64,000 nucleotides of DNA from Zhengitettix transpicula (GCA_037074705.1 CM073590.1:160206746-160270745), one strand, 5' to 3'; counted from the stretch's first letter, positions 11,844 through 23,185 are shown. The notes: generated by a model not told the origin, from the sequence alone. Numbers and translations: made by a program.

Positions 11844-12873
11844 TGTAGCAATAGTTAATTAGGCCATTAATTGTTTGGTCGCAATTTGAATTGTTTTGAT
11901 AAATGAATGGTTGCCGAATGAGCGACCAAAGCGACAATGAACGGCGAGCGAGCTCTGTTGCTTTGATGAAAAGCCGAAAAATGGCGATTGCGCGCACAAA
12001 AAAAGTAAGTCAGTCTACGACGAGAAGCGAAAGAGAAAAGTCTTCGGTCAGCAACGAAAGGTGGAACAGTAAAAAAGTCTTCGCCGAGATATGTGGCAGT
12101 TTCGGTCCACAAAGAGAAATAAAAACAGTAAGGGTCTGCACTGAGCCTGGGTCGAGGAAGGATCAAACAAAAAGTCTAAAATCTGAGGACGAGAGATAAT
12201 ACAATTCAGTTCTCTCAGAGCATCATACAGTAAAGCCTGCAAATATAAATTGCAAATCGCGAGTTCCTGTATGGAAGCAAGCAAATAGTTGTACTCAGAG
12301 ATTTTCATAACAATTTGCAAACGGGGAAGCAAAAGGTTGCTTCACGATAATGGAACAATTTTCGCATTGAGGGACCGACGACCACTAGCAGACCTGAGGG
12401 GGCGGCTCATCCGAGGTTCCAGATAGCTTTGGACGAGAAATTCTAGCGTGTGTATTAAAATTGCAATGAAGTAGAGTCAGTGTAACTAAAAAGGGCCTTT
12501 TAGTGTGTTATTTATCAAGACACAAGAGAGATCTGGTACCAGACAGACGGACAATACGTAAGTAACAAGTTTGATAAATTTGTAAACGTTAAATAAAGGT
12601 AATAGTCAGATTTTGTTCAGTTTCTTTACATTTAGCTTTCTTTCATTTCATTTATAGTCACATTATTTTACGTAAATTTTTATGTTTGAATTGTTAATCA
12701 GTTTATAAATCACTTTTCTGTTAATTATCAAACCCAGTTGTGATCCTGAGAGAAGACATCTTAATTTGATTGTATTTGTTTTAATTTTGGATGCCACGAG
12801 TGAATAAAATATTTTATTTGTTAATTTTTGTTATTAATTCTTTTAATTAATCGCCTATCAGTTGATCATTACA
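11844..12873 (+). mobile_element. Solo LTR 1
   Basis: Begins TGTAGCAATAGTTAATTAGG and ends GTTGATCATTACA, with TG...CA termini, flanked on both sides by ATAT, a 4-bp target duplication in TA-rich DNA. Inside are CTTTTAGTG, TCTGGTACCAG (about 12535), a splice-donor-like GTAAGT at 12558-12563, TAGTCAGATTTTGTTC and CAAACCCAGTTGTGATCCTG. All recur in the same order in the elements at 43112 and, in part, at 49893, 12945 and 47178. No internal coding region adjoins it, so it looks like a solo LTR of a Ty3/gypsy-like retrotransposon. The 98-codon ORF inside has no family. A MITE with about 10-bp inverted ends is the alternative. Confidence 0.65.
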
Positions 12874-12956
12874 ATATGTATATACATATATTATAGAGAT
12901 CATCAATTTGCAATGTACGCTTTATTTAAATTTTTCTTTAATATTACTGTCGGCGT

Positions 12957-13210
12957 AATTATTGAGCCAAAGCATTGTTTGGCGCAATAATTCAGAGCCT
13001 GTAAATGTTTCCACGCGATTATTGTCAGAAAAGCGTATTTAATACGCACATAACTGGCGGAAACATTCAGTGTGTTGTGGAAGCCTGACCATTGTGGTCA
13101 TGTCAAGTCTGAGTTGGTTTTGAGAGGCTGACCAGTGTTGGTCACGGAGGACGAGTCTGGTTTAAAGTGCAATCGATAGTGATTAGAAGTTTGTCTTTGG
13201 CACTTTAACC
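12957..13210. repeat. Cluster of five hairpins
   Basis: Five inverted repeats follow one another: 12957-12992 (15-nt arms, one mismatch, loop GCATTG); 13004-13067 (outer AATGTTTCC/GGAAACATT enclosing the palindrome GCGTATT-T-AATACGC at 13033-13047); 13086-13100 (TGACCA-TTG-TGGTCA); 13129-13144 (TGACCA-GTGT-TGGTCA); and 13159-13210 (GGTTTAAAGTGC / GGCACTTTAACC). Confidence 0.75.
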
Positions 13211-13754
13211 AATATAAAAAAAATAGGAAGACGTCAAGTTTGTGAATAGTTGTTGGAGAGCCGCCGGAATTTTGTGTTGTAACGATATAGTAATCAGTGT
13301 GTTAAAGTCTGTAATTAAGTATTTTCTTTAAGATAAAATAACTGTGGAGTGCACAATACGGTACTAGAGCAGCGATAAATAAAATGGTAAGTAGAAACTT
13401 TGTTTTGTAAACTTTTATGTAAATATAATTTACCGTCATATTTCTCTATATTTGTCAGAGTGCTCTAGTTTTTTTTTGTTAGATACTTTTATACAATTTT
13501 GTTTTTGTAAAATTTAATTTGTATTTCTTTGTAACTCTATTGGGGGAAATTGCAAATCAGCATCATTATTAGAGGCCCACTAAGCGTCTCTGAAGTTATG
13601 AGTGTTTTAAAGCTGTGGAACGTTTTTAAAAATATATATGTACAAAAATGAAAGTAAATCGAAATTATAATACATTATTTTTTGTTATCTTTAAAAATTT
13701 TTAAATTCAAGGAAAAATCCTATAAATTATATATTTTTTTCATTAATTTGGATA

Positions 13755-13905
13755 CCCCATAATTTGGCTGCAACGTGGTGGCTTTTTTATGATTTTATGA
13801 TTTTTGAATGTTACATAATTTGGCGCCACAACGAGTTGGCTTTAATTTTCATTGTTTGTTTAATTTAAACATTACATAATTTGACTTTCCGACGTGGGAT
13901 TTGTG
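13755..13905 (+). repeat. Three imperfect repeats of about 60 bp
   Basis: CATAATTTGG plus a CAACGTGG-like core occurs at about 13758, 13815 and 13875 (TTTGGCTGCAACGTGG, TTTGGCGCCACAACGAG, TTTGACTTTCCGACGTGG). The cores resemble a retroelement primer-binding site, but no tRNA complement could be tested. Confidence 0.5.
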
Positions 13906-14009
13906 CAATAACATTAATTGAATAATACAATATATATATATAATGCCAACAGAAGATATATAGTAATACACAATTTTTTATTTTTTTAATAATACAGTTT
14001 TTTTTCCCC

Positions 14010-14100
14010 ATACGAGACAATACTGATGAAGGTACAATAACGTACCGAACCGTTATCGTAAATAAATAAAATATTGTCTGGTATTGGTCAAAAGACTGCA
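14010..14100 (+). repeat. Penelope-type 3' tail with hammerhead-like core
   Basis: CTGATGA at 14023-14029, then GGTAC (14031-14035), loop, GTACC (14042-14046) and GAAC at 14047-14050 in place of GAAA. This is the best-preserved CTGATGA box among the tails here. It is followed by A+T-rich sequence ending near ATTGTCTGG. No coding part adjoins. Confidence 0.55.
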
Positions 14101-14110
14101 TGATTTATTA

Positions 14111-14529
14111 AATATAAACAGACGTAAAAATGTAATTCTTTATTTTTGTTTCTTGGTACAATAAGGCGATGGAAAATGGATAAAAGTGAAAATTCCTGTT
14201 TAAGAGACGAAGAGACATTTCGACAAAATTATGTCGAAAAATGGATTCCTTTAAGCATCAAGTTGCTCTTCAAATATGTCGGGTTCGCTGTAACACAATT
14301 TTCTAATCCTAAAACTGCATCAGTTTTATATCATCGTCACTCTTTAGGTATTTAAATCGGGCGGTAACTGAAATGTTACTTGCGCTATCATAAACCCAGG
14401 ATAAACGGCACAAATTTAATGTAATTTTTAGAATTGAATGCAAGGATTTTTCACAGTGATATATTCGACTATATTCAGGATTAAAGAAGATATTTGCAAT
14501 AGCAAGCTTGATCATGTAAATGTCCTTGA
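14111..14529. other. No gene seen
   Basis: Two small ORFs on opposite strands (69 and 68 codons), neither recognisable. It may be the unrecognised body of the element whose tail follows. Confidence 0.5.
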
Positions 14530-14705
14530 GTCAGAAAATTTGATTTAGATTGCAACAAGCAAGGCAGCAAAACCTTGGCTCAAAATTTTACATGATTCAT
14601 ACATAAATTATTTAATCTGAAGAGGTATTAAAAAAGGACGAAATGTAGTTACATTTAATTTTTTTAAATAAAAAAATTTCTGATCCAAATCCGTTTGTTT
14701 ATTTA
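14530..14705 (+). repeat. Penelope-type 3' tail, family B
   Basis: AACCTTGGCTCAAAATTTTA, CATGATTCATACATAAATTA, CTGAAGAGG ... GGACGAAATG and TTTATTTATTTGTA match the segment at 58860-59040 along its whole length (there GGACGAAACGTTG). Confidence 0.6.
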
Positions 14706-15440
14706 TTTGTATTATAAGAAATGAGAAGTTTTTTATCATTATTACATCCTGATACTATACATTATGTTATTTTGCAATATCTTTGTATTTTATGTTATTT
14801 CAGGTTGTTGATTTTGTATTATCTGATTAAATTAAAGGTTCTTTTCGATGTTTCAACATCAGTAATTTGTGAGTACAAAAACAACTCCCTGGCCATAGTT
14901 TGACAATCACTGGATGGAAATACACTGCTTCACATTTCACCTTCTTTACTCATCAGAAGTAATTTGTTTTCGTTAGATTACTTTTCTGAAACAGCGTAGC
15001 GAAGCATCTGTATATGATATATTACTTAAAAATTCAGAAGTTCATGATTCTCTCAGATGTCAAAATTTTAATTTTACACAGCAGTAGTGAGGAAATTTTG
15101 TTAATGTTTATTTCCAAATCTGTCTTTATGTCTTTTCAGTCATTTCCCGCACAAGTAGCCTTTTATTACCATTTTATATACGTAATAAAATAATAAATAA
15201 ATATTATCCATTCTTCATAGAACTTATACTTTTAGACCGAGAAAAATGTGATTTAGTAAATTGTATTCAGTTCTATGCAAAGGATGGAGAAGGCTCGCTT
15301 CTGGCAAAAAGTTGATTGATTTCCTAAATAACGTGAAACTACGTTCGACAAATTAATTTAATCAATAACATTTATTCTTAGCAGGCAGAACCTTGTAGGA
15401 GAGACACGAAGGGGCTACCTTTGGGGATGCCTTTTCCTCT
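14706..15440. other. No gene seen
   Basis: A+T-rich. The last 70 bp before the MITE are G+C-richer (GGAGAGACACGAAGGGGCTACC) and may be rearranged MITE sequence. Confidence 0.5.
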
Positions 15441-15884
15441 TCGTTTTTGAACTAAGTTTCCCACAAGCCGAGGCACCTCGGCCTGTTTTGAGAGGTGTAT
15501 GTTCCGGGGTCACAACCTTGGGCATACGGTAAGAGTTGTTCGCTATTCCCATTGGAACAGTCGGCCAGCTGCCTCCTAAACTGGCCAAGGTACGGAGAAA
15601 GGAATGCTGCGTCCCCACAGCAAACTCCTCTCCCGCTATCGGAAGGGCGTGGGACAAGTACCCAATGCCCGACCTACCTGATGCAGGTTTTCTAGGGTTT
15701 CCCCTGAATTTCTTCAGGCGAATGCCGGGCAGGATCCTTAAAATATAGCCCGGGGGCCCTAGTTAACCCTTGGCTACCTTCCTCTACCCTTCCGCATCCC
15801 CCCTTTCAAATCCCTTTCTACGCTATTAAAGGGGAGTTGCCCAACGTGGATTATCCTCATGTAGCCTGTTACCCTAAAAAAAAG
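15441..15884 (+). mobile_element. MITE copy lacking its left terminal repeat
   Basis: Matches 23551-23998 along its length: GAGGTGTATGTTCCGGGGTC, TTGGGCATACGGTAAGAGTT, GGAAGGGCGTGGGACAAGTA (about 15641), CCTAGTTAACCCTTGGCTAC and the right end ATTAAAGGGGAGTTGC...CCTGTTACCCTAAAAAAAA. The left terminal repeat is missing. Small ORFs inside it (15415-15748, both strands) are shadows of G+C-rich repeat DNA. Confidence 0.8.
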
Positions 15885-16215
15885 TTACTGTTCCCATTGG
15901 AACTAAACTGGTCGAGACACGGTGAAGGGAATATTGAAACCCACCAGCAGAACCCCACTCCCACCATCGGAAGGGCGTGGAACAAGTACCAAGTGTCCGG
16001 CCTGCCTGAGGAAGGTTTTCTAGGGTTGATCGTGCATCACGTTTAGAGGAATGTCGGTTAAAATCCTTAAACCATAACCCGGGAGCCCTAGTTAACCGTG
16101 GGCTTGCTTTCCTCTACCCTTTCACATCCCTCCTTTCAAATTCCTTCCTATGTTATTAAAGGGGAGTTGACACCACGTTGATTACCCTCATGTAACCTGT
16201 TATTCTAAAAAAAAA
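15885..16215 (+). mobile_element. Second, partial MITE copy fused head-to-tail
   Basis: Restarts inside the element at TTCCCATTGGAAC (compare 15546) and runs to a degraded right end CCTGTTATTCTAAAAAAAAA. GGAAGGGCGTGG recurs 328 bp after its position in the preceding copy. The pair is a direct partial duplication, with this copy more diverged. Confidence 0.75.
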
Positions 16216-18713
16216 TGTAAATTAGTGTTGTGCGATTATAACATCACACTTAAAAACGTTACTTTTATTTATAAAATTTCAGAGAAATGCCTCATTAATT
16301 AACCAGAACAGAAGAAATAATTCCATAGGTAATCGTAAAATTTACAGAATTGTTATCTAAACGCAAGAAACTGTATACGAATTTATAGTACTAAATAATA
16401 TAAAACTAATGAAATGACTGATGGTTTGCGTGGCCGAAAATAAACTAAAACTATTAAAAATCCTGAAAATCAAGATTATATTACTGGCAAATGATGTTAT
16501 TATGTTGCGGTGATTGTAGAGAGACATCGTGGAATGTAAAGTTGATTCAGGGAATATTAACCTGAAAATTGTTTGTTTGCTGGAAATCACTTACGTTTCC
16601 ATTAAGGACCTTGCTCAAAGAGGAGCTAATGGAATAGCAGTGAATAATAGTAAATTCAATGAGTGTCAGACAACAGCTGACTTGAAACTATTCAAATCTG
16701 AGGTTCGCTAACTGAAGTTGCAGGTTATCGGAGGAATTCAGAAGGTCAAGCAAAGCTCATCTCCACAGTCTAAATGAGTTAAACGTCGCAGTTAAACGTG
16801 CAGACAACTTCTTTCAAGCTCCACCAACGACTCTGCCGTGTGCACAAACCACTAGCTTTCGCTTCTACTCCCCACCTATAATTTTCCTCTTACAGCGGAA
16901 CGCTGGATTGGATCTGCAATTGATTCATGAAACAGATGATTCAGATAACAGTAAATTTCCTGTCATAATTTATTGGTAATTGACCAATTTAGCGACGTAT
17001 TCATTTATGGTCTCAGTCCTGACGACTTTAAAGCCTGATAACAGGCGTCTACTGTGCTGAAAAAAATACTTTCTCTTTAGTGATAGGTAATAACATGTGG
17101 GAATTTTAGTGAGTTATGGTTCGGCGTCTAATAGGTGTAGAACTACTTTAATTAAATAATCGGTACTTGTTTTAAAAATAATGGTGAAGGGAAGCGATTC
17201 TGTATCAGAACTTTTGCAAGACGTTTCAGGGAAAGCCGTTACCATAAAATCCATACCGAGACGACATTCATATTGACAGGGGCAGTGACATGTTCTTGAG
17301 TCGATAGCCGCAAGCAACGAAGATACGAATATTTTAAGACCTTGGTTGCCTACAAACAGGGAAAATACTCCAATCAATATTACTCTTTGCTGTGACATGA
17401 ATTACGAAATATTTGTCTAACAACCATTACAGAAGAAACTTGTCAGTATCAAACCGCTCCAAATTCTCAGATACTTTATATTTTAAATACAGTATCTTTT
17501 TTCTACAAGGGAAGAAAACTCAAAGAGGAATATTATAAAATTAGAAGAAAATTGAATCACTTTAAAAATATGTGGTAAGGATAGTCATAGTCACTAAGAA
17601 TTACGGTCATGGTCGTACTTTAAAAATTAAAACAACTTCAAATATTCTATTATTAAATTCCTTGAATGAAAAATTTAAGCGTCGTAGAACAGAGGCATGT
17701 CACGACGTCGTGGAAAGTCAGTTACACAGTAACTAAATTAAGCAATTTCGTAAAAGTAAAAGAGAAGCACGGAAATATCGTACTTCTGCTTCTGTAAACT
17801 GACGATTTTTTTTACGAAAATACGAAATTCGAATCGTTTTGGTGTCATGTGCAATATTACCTCCTTATGAAGTCATCGCAATAGGTGCGGAAATATCGAA
17901 TTCAGTTCAGAGGTTGGTCTACCAGAGCGAAGGCCGCACTTGGCAGCACGTGACATTAGCCTTGCGGAGAGGCGGAACTGTGTCAAGTATACTCGTACGT
18001 ACTTCCCAGCGTCCATCACGGATACCGTCAGATACGTCTATTAATCACAGACTCCAAGGGCTACATGTATCTTAATACCAATTCCAAACAATTTCAATAG
18101 TTTTTCATTTATTTATAACCGTTATAAAGAATTAATAACGTCAGGGATGTACAGTACGGGAGTAAATTATTGTAAATTAACGTAAATAAAAGAATATGAA
18201 GAACGTTTTCAACTACGTACAATTTTCATGGATGAGAATATTGTTATATAATGGATAATAATTCCCACTGGACACCTGTTTGTCTGCCGAAAGTGATGTC
18301 ATAGCCTAATATGCCAATGGCCGAGAACAATTCGGAAGCAGCCACATCAACGGATATATTTGAACATATATTAAGAATTTATGTCTCTCACAATCGAGAT
18401 AAAACAAACCGAATATTTCTTTTCATGTAGCATGTCACTTTTAAAAAATATATAGCTTATATAAGTAATAAAATATCTTGAAATTTAAAGAAATTAAAAT
18501 ATTTAATTAACATAACGTGTTTGGTTTCTAAGTTGAAAATTTAAAATAAAAAGTATAAAATACTAGTTTACTATTTTATTATATAAAAAGCATGAAATAT
18601 ACCTTAACTATTCAAAAAATAATATTTTAATAGACAAAGAAGTAGCCAATAAACAGCCATAAAATTCAAATTAACCAGCTTTTCAGTAGGATTTATTTAT
18701 TATACTAGCTGGG
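16216..18713. other. No gene seen
   Basis: Scattered ORFs of 60-94 codons at 16529-16711, 17114-17398 and 17839-18075; none shows a domain I know. The rest is A+T-rich. Confidence 0.5.
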
Positions 18714-19064
18714 TGCCCGGCGTTGCCCGAGATGTCATTTATCTATAACCATCCATAAGACTCCAATTTTGGTTACTTTTGCGCTATTTTTATGTAAAGC
18801 TCCTCGAACCCTATCCCTAAATGTGCTCACCTCCCATGCCGAAGGGGGATGAAGTCATTGACTAAATATATCGGCCGTTTTTACATGTCAGAAGATGACC
18901 ACCCCCACAAATATGCGATAATGAAAAAGAATGTATTCCACGCAAAAATCGGCCGATTACATTGTCTGAAAATTTATTCCCCCGCCCAACACCTCTCAAA
19001 CCCGTCGCGTTACCCAGGTTGTCACAATTCGACATTCATAGTCTCGGAATTGATTCGAATCTCC

Positions 19065-19780
19065 GCGCGTTGTCCAGATTGTCATAAATAAATTCAGCGA
19101 CATCCATTACCTTCGATTTGACTCGAATCTCGGTTGTTTTCCCGTTATTTTCAAGGAAATTAATTAAACTCAGTGACAATCCCGATAGTTTCTGGTTTCT
19201 TTTTATGTAATGCTACTTCACGCCCACCCTTAAGGGTGCACCCTTATGAGTCCGAAAGGGGTTGAAATTATTCACAGAGAACATGTAGGGAAATTTTATT
19301 AATCTAATTCATCCCGAAATATATTTAATCGACGCAAAAAACAGCCGGTCAACTCATCCCAACCCAGCCGATACCCGCGCGTTGTCCAGATTGTCATAAA
19401 TAAATTCAGGGACATCCATTACCTTCGATTTGACTCGAATCTCGATTGTTTTCCCGTTATTTTTAAGGAAATTAATTAAACTCAGTGACAATCCCGATAG
19501 TTTCTGGTTTCTTTTTATGTAATGCTACTTCACGCCCATCCTTAAATGTACACCCTTATGAGTCCGAAAGGGGTTGAAATTATACACAGAGAACATGTAG
19601 GGAAATTTTATTAATGTAATTCTTCCCGAAATATATTTAATCGACGCAAAACACAGCCGGTCAACTCATCCCAACCCAGCCGATACCCGCGCGTTGTCCA
19701 GATTGTCATAAATAAATTCAGGGACATCCATTACCTTCGATTTGACTCGAATCTCGGTTGTTTTCCCGTTGTTTTCAAGG
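19065..19780 (+). repeat. 312-bp tandem repeat, about 2.3 copies
   Basis: GCGCGTTGTCCAGATTGTCA begins at 19065, 19377 and 19689, exactly 312 bp apart. The first two units differ at about 11 positions by eye. The third runs about 90 bp before diverging. The even spacing and high identity indicate a recent tandem duplication within the larger array. Confidence 0.9.
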
Positions 19781-20160
19781 AAATCCCCTCCAGCCCCACC
19801 CCTATCATGCCTACAAACAACATCGGTAGAAATACTATCAACGTCAATGGTCCCGGCATTTATTTATTCCACGCTAATATCGATGATTTAATATGTTAGA
19901 AAATTTCCATCCCATCCACTCCCGCCTCTCGGGGCTAAATGGGAAATTTGATGCTATAATTGAACTGGACAACATCCATAACCTTGGATTTTACTCCAAT
20001 CTCGGTTGTATTCGCGTTATTTTATTGCAGCTTTCCTCCACCCAACACCTAAAAATGCTCTACTGATAATCCCGACCCGCTTCTGGGGATGGTAGACGCG
20101 TCTCACCCCAACAGTCGGTAGAAACACTATCAATATCTGTGACCCCTAAGAATATTTATC

Positions 20161-20723
20161 CGACTGAAATATCGACTGTTTTAGCATGTTTAAATATTTC
20201 AACCCCCGTCCGCCCCCGATTCTGGAGGTGGTAGACGCGTCTCACCCCGACAGTGTTTGTTTCCTGGTCGCAAAGAACACGTGTACGAAATTTGGTGAAA
20301 TTTGATCCACCGGTATAGATTTGTATTCTCCACCCCAAACGCTAGGGGTGCTCTTTCCCCAGAGTGTAGAGGTTGAAAATTATATTCAGATATCATCAGT
20401 GGAAACACTATAAATATCTTTGACCCCTAAACATATTTGTCCGACTGAAATATCGACTGTTTTAGCATGTTTAAATATTTCCACCCCCGTCCACCCCCGT
20501 CCACCCCCGCTTCTGGGGGTGGTAGACGTGTCTCACCCCGACAGTGTTTGTTTCCTGGTCGCAAAGAACACGTGTACGAAATTTGGTGAAATTTTCTCCA
20601 GCGGTGTAGATTTGTATAACGAACATACAAATATACAAACATACAAATATACAAACATACAAATATACAAACATACAAACATACAAACATACATACATAC
20701 ATACACTCATTTTTATTTATAAA
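20161..20723 (+). repeat. 281-bp tandem doublet, first copy
   Basis: CGACTGAAATATCGACTG occurs at 20161 and 20442, 281 bp apart, and each unit continues through GTTTAAATATTTC and GTGTACGAAATTTGGTG. The second unit ends in the ACATACAAA tail. Confidence 0.85.
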
Positions 20724-20726
20724 ATT

Positions 20727-21070
20727 AAACGTCGTTATTAATGGAAACAACATCGGTTAAAATAGTATGAACAACACCACCCCTTAATCTGCTACTTTCC
20801 CGTGGTGGAAAGGGTTGAATTTTTACTCATATCACATCGGTAGACACACTATAAATCTAGTTTACCCATAAACACACAACATTTTGGCAGTTTTAGAATA
20901 ATAGACAATTCTCACCCCCAGCCCTAACCAAGCTCACCAGTAATGTCTCAAGGGATTTATCTTTATAACAACATCTGTTGAAATACTATTCACGTATTTC
21001 TCCTCCAAGAACGCGCAAGAACTGACTATTTATCTTCCCTTCCAACACCCACCCTTTCGGGTTAAATCGG
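20727..21070 (+). repeat. Array module after the first tail
   Basis: AAACGTCGTTATTAATGGAA through ACGCGCAAGAACTGACTATT recurs at 21857-22200, a 1130-bp displacement. Confidence 0.85.
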
Positions 21071-21281
21071 CAATTAAAAATATTTATCCGAAGTAAACTC
21101 ACTGACATCCATAACCTTCGATTTGACTCCAAACTCGGTTGTATTCGCGTTATTTTTCTGTAAAGCAACTCCACCCCGAACCCTAAGGGTGCCCTTTTCC
21201 CAGGGCGTAGGAGATGAATATTATATTCAGATAACATCGGTAGAAACACAATCAATATCTTTGACCCCGAAAATATTTATC

Positions 21282-21790
21282 CAAATCTAATACCTGCAGT
21301 TTCAGCATGTTTAAGTATTTCAACCCCCGTCCACCCCCGCTTCTAGGGTTGGTAGACGCGTCTCACCCCGACAGTGTTGTTTTCCTGGTCGCAAAGAACC
21401 CGTGTACGAAATGTGGTGAAATTTGCTCCAGCGGTGTATATTTGTACTCTCCACCCCAAACGCTAGGGGTGCTCTTTCCCCAGGGTGTAAAGGATGAGAA
21501 TTATATTCAGAAAACATCTGTAGAAACACCATCAATATCTTGGACCCCTATAAATTATTATCCGACTAAAATATCGGCTGTTTTAGCATGTTTAAATATT
21601 TCAACCACCGTGCAACCCCGCTTCTGGGGGTGGTAGACATGTCTCACCCCGACAGTGTTTGTTTCCTGGTCGTAAAGAACACGTGTACGAAATTTGGTGA
21701 AATTTGCTCTACCGGTGTAGATTTGTATAACTAACATACAAATATAAAAAAAAACATACAAACAAACATACATACACTCTTTTTTATTTA
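21282..21790 (+). repeat. 281-bp tandem doublet, second copy
   Basis: The same module positions occur at 21282 and 21563, again 281 bp apart, and both lie 1121 bp after their counterparts at 20161 and 20442. The doublet was therefore duplicated as a block. The second tail is shorter and carries an extra A+T insertion (about 21795-21855). Confidence 0.85.
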
Positions 21791-21856
21791 TAAGATATAA
21801 AAGCTTTTTAAAAGAGTATAAAAAGCAATGGTTCTGAAACACTTTTATTTTTGACT

Positions 21857-22203
21857 AAACGTCGTTATTAATGGAAACAACATCGATTAAAATAGTATGA
21901 ACAACACCACCCCTAAATCTGCTACTTTCCCGTGGTGGAAAGGGTTGAATTTTTACTCATATCACATCGGTAGAAACACTATCAATCTAGTTTACCCATA
22001 AACACATAACATTTTGGCAGTTTTAGAATAATAGACAATTCTCACCCCCAGCCCTAAGCAAGCTCACCACTAATGTCTAAAGGGATTTATATTTTCAACA
22101 ACACCCGTTGAAATAGTATTCACGTAATTCTCCTCCAAGAACGCGCAAGAACTGACTATTTATCTTCTCTTCCAACCCCCACCCTTTCGGGGTAAGCAAT
22201 GTA
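21857..22203 (+). repeat. Array module after the second tail
   Basis: Duplicate of 20727-21070 with few differences; the array ends at ACCCTTTCGGGGTAAG. Confidence 0.85.
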
Positions 22204-23104
22204 GAAATATTTGTAGTTTCGACAATAAATTTGTAAATACCCCAGCAATATTTCAACTGACTTTTTATTTTAATACTTTTAATAATTTAATTAATATAAT
22301 TTTATTGATGTAAGATCTTAGTAATTTTGAATTTGTAATACACCAGAAGCTCTTTTAAATTAGTAGCAGAACAATTTGTGCTACTTTAACATTTTGATAT
22401 AAGTAAACTTAGAGATATGTTATTTTCAAACTATTTCTGTACTCCAGGTGAATTATTTGTAGTTAATTTATTGATTTAAATTATAAAATTAAATCATCAT
22501 ATTTTGAAAGGAAACTAATAAATAAGTATATTGCATAAGATATCAAATACTATTGCCAAAATTATTTGTTTCATAATTGTTTATGACGTTTTATCGGAGT
22601 TTTAATCTTCAGCCGAAGTAAATTAATTTAATTTTAACTACTACGTGATGTTAAACTTGTGTTACCAGTAATTTTTTTTACGCGCAGCATAATTTTTTTC
22701 TTTAGGTAAATAATTCAATCGAAGCGGAAAGCTGATATACCTGTCGTCCTGTAGCTTCATGGCCAGAATATTGAAATGAGAAGTAGAACAAATTCATTAC
22801 ACAAATTATATATCTCACATATATAAGAATTAAGTTAATTTCGATAAAATTTTCATAATTTAAATTATATCCCTGTTACATTGAGCTGAAATAATTTCTT
22901 AGATGTGGTGTAGATGAACTAATTAAGAGGATCGGTAATGTATTTCTTTTTCCAAAAAAAATATAGGTTTGTGTATTACACACAAAAAACTTTACAATGA
23001 TTATTATTACTGTTTTGAAAAATTGGCTATGTTTTCTTCGAATTCTAGTATCAGATATTCAAGATCTTTGTAGAAATTTTATATAATAATATTTAAGGTC
23101 TCAT
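22204..23104. other. No gene seen, very A+T-rich
   Basis: No ORF or repeat family recognised. Confidence 0.6.
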
Positions 23105-23185
23105 CTTCTTTTCATATTCACTTCGTAAAGTCCAAAATTATGGACGAAACGTAGTGATATAATGATCTAATTATATTAATTACAT
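23105..23185 (+). repeat. Penelope-type 3' tail
   Basis: GTCC (23130-23133), an A+T loop, GGAC (23142-23145) and GAAAC (23146-23150), then GTAGTGATATAATG. This has the stem-GAAACG layout of the other tails; the CTGANGA box is decayed to CTTCGTA. Confidence 0.5.

Larger units (their letters stand above)
12945..13929 (+). mobile_element. Diverged solo LTR 5 (candidate)
   Basis: Lies 71 bp after LTR 1, in the same orientation. It ends ATAATACA before ATATATAT and is preceded by ATAT, as in the other copies. It keeps the order GGTACTAG (13362-13369), GTAAGT (13387-13392), TTTGTCAGAG and repeated GCCAC-type motifs near the 3' end. Its first half differs from the others and holds a run of hairpins (12957-13210). 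The left edge is uncertain; assignment rests on shared order of motifs more than on identity. Confidence 0.45.
18714..22203 (+). repeat. Composite tandem repeat array
   Basis: Starts ACTAGCTGGGTGCCCGG, a head shared with 30695. The array is built of modules that recur: TTCGATTTGACTC..TCTCGGTTGTTTTC, GAAATTATA..ACATCGGTAGAAACACTAT and CACCCCGACAGTGTTTG. It then has GAAATTTGGTGAAATTT followed by an ACATACAAA/ACATACATAC tail (20625-20708 and 21729-21777). The tail and the sequence before it resemble 3' ends of dispersed insect retroposons. Inside are a 312-bp tandem, two 281-bp doublets and a duplication of about 1.12-1.13 kb (separate entries). ORFs here, such as the Tyr/Cys/Val-rich one at 20427-20753, are products of the repeats. 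Confidence 0.8.

Noticed and set aside
11903..12199. 98-codon Ser/Arg/Lys-rich ORF
   Set aside because: Inside LTR 1, not preserved in the related LTRs.
19244..19272. TATGAGTCCGAAAGGGGTTG followed by AAATT looks like a hammerhead core (CUGAUGAGUCCGAAAGGAC-GAAA)
   Set aside because: The equivalent position in sister modules (18838, 20356, 30818, 31088) does not keep CTGATGA or the stem, and GUCC/GGGG pairs poorly. It is a chance resemblance within the repeat, although it recurs in the 312-bp duplicate.
20427..20753. 108-codon ORF rich in Tyr, Cys and Val
   Set aside because: Translation of the ACATACAAA tail of a repeat.
18714..22203. CRISPR-like array
   Set aside because: Units are hundreds of bases long and contiguous with no unique spacers; this is a eukaryotic satellite-like array.
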